From: Apoderus coryli
Lineage: Eukaryota; Arthropoda; Insecta; Coleoptera; Attelabidae
Direction of reading: 5' to 3'
DNA: 64,000 nucleotides
NCBI GenBank assembly: GCA_911728435.2
Contig: OU452200.1
Span: 806,001 to 870,000 of the forward strand
Shown here in pieces: positions 57,296-64,000 of the stretch. The notes beneath the pieces are model-generated. The model saw nothing but the letters and a program-made list of their open reading frames with translations. It was not told the DNA's origin and searched no databases. A program made the position numbers and the translations under genes. Each line of letters starts with the position of its first letter. The stretch's first letter is position 1.

Positions 57296-57343
57296 ATCAA
57301 CCAGACATGTTTCGAGAGACACAGCTCTCATCATCAGTGGTCA
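57296..57343 (-). ncRNA. Hammerhead-ribozyme-like motif (GUC triplet)
   Basis: Minus strand. Stem I is TGACCA (57343-57338) with TGGTTG (57303-57298), six pairs with two G-U. Core box CTGATGA (57337-57331), one extra T (57330), a perfect 5-bp stem II GAGAG/CTCTC with loop CTGTGT, then GAAA (57313-57310). The mini stem III is ACATGT (57310-57305) and the cleavage triplet GTC (57306-57304). This is the textbook core with the most common triplet; only the extra T departs from the consensus. It lies about 120 bp outside the palindrome at 57461-57903. Confidence 0.5.
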
Positions 57344-57460
57344 TTAAAATGGGGGGAATTTAATACAGAATTAAATGTAATCTATATGTTTGAATCTGGA
57401 ATACAATAATAATAAAACGCTACAGGTGTGTTATCACTTATGATTGATACTGGACTCACC

Positions 57461-57903
57461 ATTTGTGAAAAAAAAAAACATTTTATGAAAACTTAAATAT
57501 TAAAATTTTAGTAAGTTCTATGAGGAAAGTATTATTATAACTCTTTTAATTTACCAACATTACATTGTTGTGCAAATTTAAATCTATATTTATTCTTAGT
57601 CTTCATCTTATTTCGAATTTTAAAATTCACAATGAATTGCGTGATAGCGATAGATATAAAATGGCGAATATGGTATATACAACGAAGATACCACATTCGT
57701 CATTTTATATCTATCGCTAACACGCAATTCATTGTGAATTTTAAAATTCGAAATAAGATTAAGACTAAGAATAAATATAGATTTAAATTTGCACAACAAT
57801 GTAATGTTGGTAAATTAAAAGAGTTATAATAATACTTTCCTCATGGAACTTACTAAAATTTTAATATTTAAGTTTTCGTAAAATGTTTTTTTTTTCACAA
57901 ATA
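57461..57903. repeat. 443-bp near-perfect palindrome
   Basis: The arms meet at GAATATGGTAT (57666-57676), an 11-bp loop, then ATACCACATTC (57688-57698). The outer ends read ATTTGTGAAAA and its inverse. By eye about 95% of arm bases pair over more than 200 bp. A 65-codon frame (57632-57829) crosses the centre and is probably a by-product. Together with the hammerhead-like motif upstream it resembles the element at 46466-47478, although the sequences of the arms differ. Confidence 0.85.
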
Positions 57904-58974
57904 GTATAATAATAATATAATAATAACGTTTTATTATTGCACTGGCAGGACATAATGATCAAGTCCTAAAAATTCATCGCTTGCAATTAAAATTGACCGA
58001 TTCCGCCTTAGCCAGTTTTACTTGTCTAAGTTTTCTTCAAATAGATTTGTTCAATATGTGTTTAATTGGCTGCTTAAAAGCAGCTCTTAGCTAAAAGATG
58101 GACACTTACTACGTTTCAATCTTAGAACAGTTAAACGAAGCAATAATAGAAAAAAGAGGAGGAAAATTGACAAAAGGTGCCTTGCTCGAGTATACATCAA
58201 GCGTCCCAAAAATGAAACAATTTCGGCATATTTTTGCGGAATTAAAAACACCCTATTGTACCCCGAAACATTTATAATTTCTTTACTGCCAAACTAAAAC
58301 AATATTAAATAGCAACCTAGACCACCATGCAGAGATTCAATTTTAATATCTACATTTACGTAAAAGCTCCAACAACATGCCGTTATTTTGAGAGGAACAG
58401 TCTTAGTCGTAAATGTGGTATTTTAATTCGAGTCATAAAAGAGTTAATCGTCCTAATTATTACACTTGTACATGAGTTTCGCCTGTTTGTAACTTGAGAT
58501 GCACTAGCGGAATGTTTAAAAGGTTGTACATATTTTTTTAATTGCAGCATTTTAATGTTGTTGGATGCATATTTAAGTAAATCTACATTATAATGTTGTA
58601 ATGCTTATACAAGATGTTTAAAGTCGGAAGAAAATTTTGTTTCTATGGGAAAATTATATTTTTTATTTGAACTAGCATTCTCCCACAAAAATAAATAAAA
58701 ATTAAATTATAAAAATGATTTTGACAATCAGAATGAAATACCTAGAATAGAAATGTCTTCAATTCAGGGGGAACTGCGACATGAGTACGACTTTCGATCT
58801 TTCATGATTGAAGTTTCCTGTGAACCATTTGATAGTGTTTGCTGGTGTCTAAGTTCCTTTCCCAGTCCCTCTTGTTAATTAACTTCTTCTTCTGAAAGTT
58901 ATATGTTTTCTTAGTTTCGTCACTATCTGTTTGATCAGATCTTGATACTCTCATCTCCAGCTCCCCCCTGCTCT
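57904..58974. other. No certain gene; small open frame
   Basis: A 59-codon plus-strand frame 58098-58277 (MDTYYVSILEQLNEAIIEKR) begins with ATG and looks protein-like but is unassigned. The rest is AT-rich. Confidence 0.3.
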
Positions 58975-59720
58975 CTTTATCACCAAGTGCAGAGGTGTGA
59001 GATTCGACTCATGATTTTTAGTGCCCTAGTTCGACACGTTCTCATAGCCCCAGTATTGAATATGCATGATAGTCTTTGTACCCTATCAAGTTTTCTCCAT
59101 GCCACATAGGTTATGATAAGTATCACAATGTTGGTGTAAATGCATCGAAGTATTTTGGGTTTACAGCCCCAAGTCTTGCCTGCCAGATGACTGCATACCA
59201 TCAGAGTTTCTGTTGCTAGATATTTTACTTCAGACTTCTGATCAATGACTTCACCATTAGGGTTAATTGGTGTCATCTCTCTTTCAAGTGAGTGGTATAA
59301 TTGCGGTTTTTGCTGAATTTATGCTCAGCCCTACAGCATTGCTCGGTTATCCGGAGACCCTTTGTCACACAAGGTGTCTTCAAATTTGCCCATAGTTACT
59401 ATGACAATATCGTCAGCATATCCTAGACATTCTATGCCTTGATGTGTCCGTTTATACAGTAGTTCGTCTACGACCAGGCTCCACATTAAGGGGGAGGTTA
59501 GTCTTCCTTGAGGCGTGTCGCGAGTTGTTCTGACAGTAGTGGTTTGGTCTGCCACTTTTGTCTCAGATGTTCTTGTTCTAGTGATACGTTTTCAATCAAC
59601 AAAGATTCAGCTAGCAACTTCTTGAAATCAAACGAAAACATGTGTCTAATAGCTTGAATAGCTTTAAGATTGGCATATCCCACCTGAAGCTTTAACAATA
59701 CATCATCAGACGAAAAGACA
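58975..59720 (-). pseudogene. LINE RT fragment of the Jockey/R1 group
   Basis: Minus strand: ANLKAIQAIRHMFSFDFKKL (near 59680-59620), then after a frameshift TTRDTPQGRLTSPLMWSLVV with DELLYKR (near 59530-59450), and IECLGYADDIVIVTMGKFED with intact YADD (near 59440-59380). A thumb/post-RT part follows: NPNGEVIDQKSEVKYLATET (near 59270-59212), WGCKPKILRCIYTNIVILII and CIFNTGAMRTCRTRAL. The PQG..SPL..SLVVD..L signature fits the R1/I-like group rather than the other Jockey-type copies here. No 3' tail was found. Confidence 0.7.
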
Positions 59721-60349
59721 AAAAAACTCTGAGAGCATTGTTGTTCACTCTTTATTATTGATTTGAATTTTCTTTTTGTGGGGTTAGTTTTTACGTTGTC
59801 TATTAGATTTTCTCAGGACTAGTTCACCTATCCTCGTAGATCAAATTCGTAAGATATTCTAAGAATCTTATTTGCGAAAACGTATTAATTTGATTTGTAA
59901 TTCCAATCGCAAGTTATAGCGACTATTTTACACCACGTAATTTTATTTATCATGGAGAGAATATGAGCTCTAAAGAAAATAAAAGGCTAATAATACAGGT
60001 TAATGGGCCTCGGAAACAATTCCTAGAACGAAATAAGTAATTTTTGTTGTTTTGCTGTCGTCGACCCAATTATACGCTACAGGTAACAACGGGCAGCGCG
60101 TTGTAGGTATGCTGACAAATAAGTATTTCACAGCAATGGCAATTTTTCGTGTGTTGCTGGTGGCATGGCGTTAAGTAAGCTATTATTCTTTGTAGAATTA
60201 AGAAAAAGATAGAAGTACTCGTACAACGTAGTTAACGAGGCTGAACGATTCGTATCAAAGCGAGCACAAAAAATTGGGAGAAACTCCTATAAATAATATT
60301 TCTCCATATATTGCTCCTTTGTCCTTTCACTTGGTTATACAGGGTGACC
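59721..60349. other. No recognisable gene
   Basis: TATACAGGGTGA at 60336-60347 sits exactly at the 3' border of the next LINE fragment. Confidence 0.35.
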
Positions 60350-61478
60350 AGGCAACACACGTTCAATTTCAACGCCTCGGCCCCATACCATAATGTTATA
60401 GTTAATGGTGGAGTACAGCAGCGCATAGTAGACCGAGAGCAGCGATTTTCTATCCATGTAATTGCGCAGTGAATTTAAAACATATATGTTTTTCCTCAGT
60501 TTGCCACAAACGCAGTCAATATGGGTCGTCCAACTTAGCTTCGCGTCAACCCCTAACAATTTTGCGGAGTCTGACCATGGCAATACTGCGTTATTAAAGT
60601 TTATATTAAAATTTAAGTTAAAATTTGATGCCCTTCCATACCTACCCAAATTTAGTGCAACTGTTTTCTCGAAGTTAATGATCAATCGATTCCTCCGACA
60701 TCACTCCTGAAACTCTTCCAGAGTTTCATCGATCTTATATTTCAAAGCTTCAGGATCCTTGTCAAAGAGTAAAATTGTTGTGTCGTCGGCATACATATAC
60801 AGCAAGCCATTCGTAATATTTGCTGAAAGATCATTAATGTATACCAAAAAGAGGAGTGGAACAAGTATACTGCCCTGGGGTGTTCCTGAGTCCATTTGAT
60901 GAAAATCCGATAAAACTGGTTCGACTCTGACTGCTATTTGCCTATTGGTCAAATAAGACCTTATCCAGGTGTTGATTTGTCCACGCAAGCCCACATTTTC
61001 CAGCTTTCTGCAACGAAAATCCCGATCAACGACGTCAAAAGCATTCGACAGGTCGAAGAGAAGGGCAACGATACAGTAACTTTGATCACTCAAGTCGTGC
61101 ACTTGCTGTATAAACTTATATGTGCATGTCTCAGTTGAAAACCGCTTCCTAAATCCGTGTTGACACTCACTTAAAATTCTACATGAATTAAGAAACCCAA
61201 AAATTCTCTCTGAAATTACCTTCTCAATGATCTTCGACAGCGTGCTCAAGAGAGAAATTGGTCTGTCATTTTCAATAGCATTTGGATCACTTTTTTTGAA
61301 GACCGGAACGATAACTGCGCTTTTTAGCTGCTCAGGGAAAACACCACTCTGAACCGACACATCGGCATGGAATTATTCCTAGAATCTGCTGTCTTCGTTA
61401 ATAAGTTCAGTCTCTGGAGACCCTAATGCCTTGAGGATTTGAGTGTTAACGGCTGAATACGAATTGATATGAATACAC
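60350..61478 (-). pseudogene. Jockey-type LINE, RT and post-RT, 3' end cut
   Basis: Minus strand, long open parts. LKSAVIVPVFKKSDPNAIEN (near 61335-61270), RPISLLSTLSKIIEKVISER, LSECQHGFRKRFSTETCTYK, LLFDLSNAFDVVDRDF (near 61060), SGTPQGSILVPLLFLVYIND (near 60890), YMYADDTTILLFDKDPEAL with intact YADD (near 60800). A stop after EEFQE at 60701, then LIINFEKTVALNLGRYGRAS, KLLGVDAKLSWTTHIDCVCG and STINYNIMVWGRGVEIERVL. The element is cut at 60350 where a TATACAGGGTG string begins, so the C-terminus is missing. The 5' side abuts an oppositely oriented LINE at 61480. Confidence 0.85.
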
Positions 61479-61479
61479 T

Positions 61480-62426
61480 ATGCATAGTATTAATTATTAC
61501 CCAAGTGATATACAATTAATAAAAAATATCTACTACAATCAAACGGCAGTAGTTCGCGTTGGGGACATCGAGACTGATGAAGTCAAAATTCAAAAAGGAG
61601 TTCGTCAAGGCTGCGTTCTATCCCCACAACTGTTCAATACTCTCAGTCTGTATTTCAAAAAGCTCTTTACTGCCATAATGACGGAGAGTGCAGAAGATCT
61701 TCAAACCCTGTTGGAAAGAGTCAGTCGAGAGTGTGAAGAGGTGGGAAAACTAAAATGATGGTCATAAGCAAAAACCAAAATATTAACCCTATTCTCACAG
61801 TAAATGGAAACCGAATAGAGCAGGTCCAAAAATACAAATATCTCGGCTCTGTCATAAATTCTGAAATGGACCCTGATCAGGAAATTAAGATCAGAATTGA
61901 AATAGCTCGAAAGGCATTTATGAAATATTCCACAATGCTTACAAACAGAAATCTAAATCTTGGCATCAGATTGAGATTCGTGGAGTGTTATGTGTGGTCA
62001 GTGTTAATGTACGGAGTGGAAACTTGGACGCTAAAGACTCAAATGATTAAAAAGCTTGAAGCATTTGAGATGTGGCTCAACAGGCGCATTCTGAAGATAT
62101 CTTGGACTGATAGGATAACCAACGACGAAGTGTTGAGACGCATCGGCCGAAAACGAAAACTGCTCACAATCATTAAGATAAGAAAAACATCGTACATAGG
62201 ACACATATTACGCAATGACAAATATCTACTGTTACAAAATATTATGCAGGGCAGAATTGAGGGGAAGAAGGGTATCGGCAGAAAGAGAAAATCCTGGCTC
62301 CGAAACATTAGAGAGTGGACAAATCTCAGCGTTGGAGAACTGTTCCATGTTGCAAAAGACAGAGAAGAATTTAGAAAAGTGGTCGTCAACCTTCTGTGAG
62401 AAGACGGCATGAAAAGAAGAAGAAGT
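61480..62426 (+). pseudogene. RTE-like LINE with (GAA)n tail, YADD region deleted
   Basis: Plus strand: LIKNIYYNQTAVVRVGDIET (61513), KGVRQGCVLSPQLFNTLSLY (61591). The part that should hold YADD is gone: FKKLFTAIMTE joins directly to SAEDLQTLLERVSRECEEVG. In another frame from 61755: VISKNQNINPILTVNGNRIE, YKYLGSVINSEMDPDQEIKI, VWSVLMYGVETWTLKTQMIK, KLEAFEMWLNRRILKISWTD, then IGHILRN and WLRNIREWTN, stopping at 62399. The (GAA)n tail is at 62414-62426. A clear relative of 14745 and 54700. Confidence 0.85.
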
Positions 62427-62434
62427 AATAATTA

Positions 62435-62565
62435 TCAGACTGACAGATGGCTTGGTAGTTTGGGGCCAGTTGCGTGGTGTCCACGATCGCCAGATCTGAG
62501 ATCCTTAGAGTTTTTGGTTTGGACATTGTTTAAAATCAAAGTATTCGAGAAGCTGACTTAAACGA
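62435..62565 (+). pseudogene. DDE transposase scrap
   Basis: DRWLGSLGPVAWSPRSPDLR, then SLEFLVWTLFKIKVFEKL. This is the third-Asp region (PPRSPDLTPLDF.LW) of an IS630/mariner-related transposase. About 40 residues, no neighbours from the same element. Confidence 0.6.
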
Positions 62566-62583
62566 TGTTTACTTTATTAGTTT

Positions 62584-62710
62584 CTTCAGGTACATTATCA
62601 AACCAAATCGTCTCCTGCTCAATAACGTCTCATGTTCAATTTTTCTAGGAAAAGAAAATTGAACGCCTGTGTTGAACAGGAGACGATTTAGTTTGATAAT
62701 GTACCTGAAG
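62584..62710. repeat. Foldback with about 60-bp arms
   Basis: CTTCAGGTACATTATCAAAC at 62584 returns as its inverse ending at 62710, around a spacer near 62646-62650. The arms share TCGTCTCCTG and match at about 85-90%. The right arm leads straight into a hammerhead-like motif. Confidence 0.8.
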
Positions 62711-62746
62711 AAGGCAATGGTGCATTGCCGAAACGTTATTGTTGTC
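62704..62746 (+). ncRNA. Hammerhead-like motif
   Basis: CTGAAGA (62705-62711), one extra A, a 6-bp stem II GGCAAT/ATTGCC (62713-62718 with 62724-62729), GAAA (62730-62733), then CGTT. Stem III would have no loop and the triplet GTT is a poor one. Stem I is not clear. The core and stem II are excellent. Confidence 0.35.
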
Positions 62747-63823
62747 TAACATGTGAAATAAGAATTGATTCATTTGCAATGTGTTTTTAATTAGAACCTC
62801 ATCCTAAGAAAAAATGCATTATATGAAATAATAAAGACGGGTTTAAGAAAAAAAATACATATTTCAATTTATTATTTGCATAAAAACAATGTTTAAATAG
62901 AATTTCAATCTTAATTGTAATAATTGTTTCATGATCGTCGTGAAATTCCTGCTTGACCTGTATATAGTTAGGTTGGTCGAAAGTCTTGGAGAGAGAGTCA
63001 CAAGTTAAACCACCATGTGTAGGTACATAAACTTTTTGAAACAGCATTTTTAAGCACAAAGCCCTTTTTATACTTTAAAAAAACCCCTATTTATAGAAAA
63101 GTATAGTGTTAGATAAAGAACAAAAATACCAAATGCCGCGAATTCCACTATAATCCCTTGAAAAAGTTATTCATTAGCAAACTGAAACAGACTATTTCGC
63201 TGGCTCAGTGAGAAATAATTCAGGAAGTAGTCGAGGAAACCGAAAAAAGGATTTACATCTGACAAAGAGCCGGGGATCCAAAGGAACTTTTTAGAAAATT
63301 AAATGCTAAAGCTAAATAAAAGTACGCTCTAGTAGAAATTAAATGTACAGCTTTGTAGAAAAAATTTCAGTATATAGTGTATCTTGTTTCCTGCAGCGAG
63401 CAGGATGGTTCTTACTATTATTATATGGTGGAATAAGCCACATCTAGCGTGTGAGGAGGCAAGTGAACTTTATTTCTTGTTGTTTTGCCCGGGATCCATC
63501 TCTTGTCTGTTGGAATTTGGAATCCATTTAGACCTCGTAATTGAACGCTTTCTAGATGAATAGAGAGTCCAGTTTCAGATCCCTTCGTTAGACACAACCT
63601 GCGGGCTTGCCCCACTGTCATCGTTATCGCTTTGTTTTCCCAATAGCAAGTCAATACATTGAAGTACAAAATACAACTCTAGTCTATCTTAAAAGAACTC
63701 CATGGGAAGAACTATTTAGATGATGAAGAAAATTAATGAAGCATTTTCATAGTATTTTTCGGCGGTTTTTTTTATAAAGGTTAAATAAAATAAATTAAAA
63801 TATTCTACAAAGATAAGGAAGAG
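62747..63823. other. No recognisable gene
   Basis: Minus-strand frames 62799-63059 and 63421-63669 (TVGQARRLCLTKGSETGLSI) are open but unrecognised. Confidence 0.3.
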
Positions 63824-64000
63824 TTTTTTTTTTTTTTTTATTGTCTATACATGTCATTACCAAAAAAGGTTTACACAAGTCATAGTAAATATTAAAATAT
63901 TACATAACACAACATAAAACATAGAAATGTATATAACTTAATCAAAACAGAAAGTCAGTGCTGAGGAATTCATCAATGGAGTAAAAAGCCTGGTCAATTA
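63824..64000 (-). mobile_element. 3' end of the same LINE family as 6695-8131
   Basis: The minus-strand sequence matches 7950-8110 at about 97%, including the ORF2 C-terminus FYSIDEFLSTDFLF and the 3' UTR. The element continues beyond the window. Its tail is a pure poly(A) of about 16 bases (T run 63824-63839), whereas the other copy ends in (TAAA)n. Confidence 0.9.

Noticed and set aside
57632..57829. 65-codon frame across the centre of the palindrome
   Set aside because: It runs through both arms of an inverted repeat, so its sequence is dictated by the palindrome and not by protein conservation.

Overview
This window is eukaryotic repeat-rich DNA, almost certainly from an arthropod and most likely an insect with a large, AT-rich genome. 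There are no operons, no bacterial ribosome-binding sites and no long intact genes. It is packed with decayed mobile elements of kinds typical of insects: Jockey/CR1-type and RTE-type LINEs, mariner-like elements, a Crypton-like tyrosine-recombinase element and a Ty3/gypsy fragment. I cannot name the species.

Layout. 0.1-1.8 kb: Ty3/gypsy pol remnant, a processed pseudogene of the host splicing/corepressor factor CIR1, then a Jockey-type LINE fragment. 3.3-8.1 kb: LINE remnants around a large foldback (about 4.5-6.1 kb) whose right arm is interrupted by another element. 8.8-20.3 kb: alternating mariner and LINE debris. 21.6-23.1 kb: the longest of three Crypton-like copies, with all expected recombinase residues visible apart from one frameshift. 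25.6-26.0 kb: a THAP-domain first exon with a good splice donor and a CpG-rich upstream stretch, the only place where a host-type gene may start. 28.5-34.0 kb: two mariner fragments facing each other, a CR1-like RT and a nearly complete RTE reverse transcriptase. 37-49.5 kb: LINEs, Crypton copies 2 and 3, mariner, and a 1,013-bp element with 236-bp inverted repeats. 51.5-52.7 kb: a 174-bp-period satellite of about 6.5 copies. 53.6-62.4 kb: LINEs, two of them of a (GAA)n-tailed RTE-like family, and a 443-bp palindrome. 62.6 kb: a small foldback. 63.8 kb to the end: the 3' end of the same LINE family seen at 6.7-8.1 kb.

The most interesting pattern is a recurring short motif, seen eight times, with the layout of a type I hammerhead ribozyme: a (C)UGANGA box, a stem-loop, then GAAA and a tiny third stem. 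The two best cases (47356-47403 and 57297-57343) have a 6-7 bp stem I, a stem II and a GUA or GUC cleavage triplet. Three loci with this motif sit in or beside long inverted repeats. All examples carry one extra base between the CUGANGA box and stem II, so activity is not certain. The second pattern is that all three Crypton-like copies keep the same end, which folds into an imperfect hairpin of about 110-150 nt, while two lack the other end.

No genes here work together as a pathway. The content is best read as layers of transposon insertion and decay, with a few embedded host-derived pieces (CIR1 pseudogene, THAP exon).
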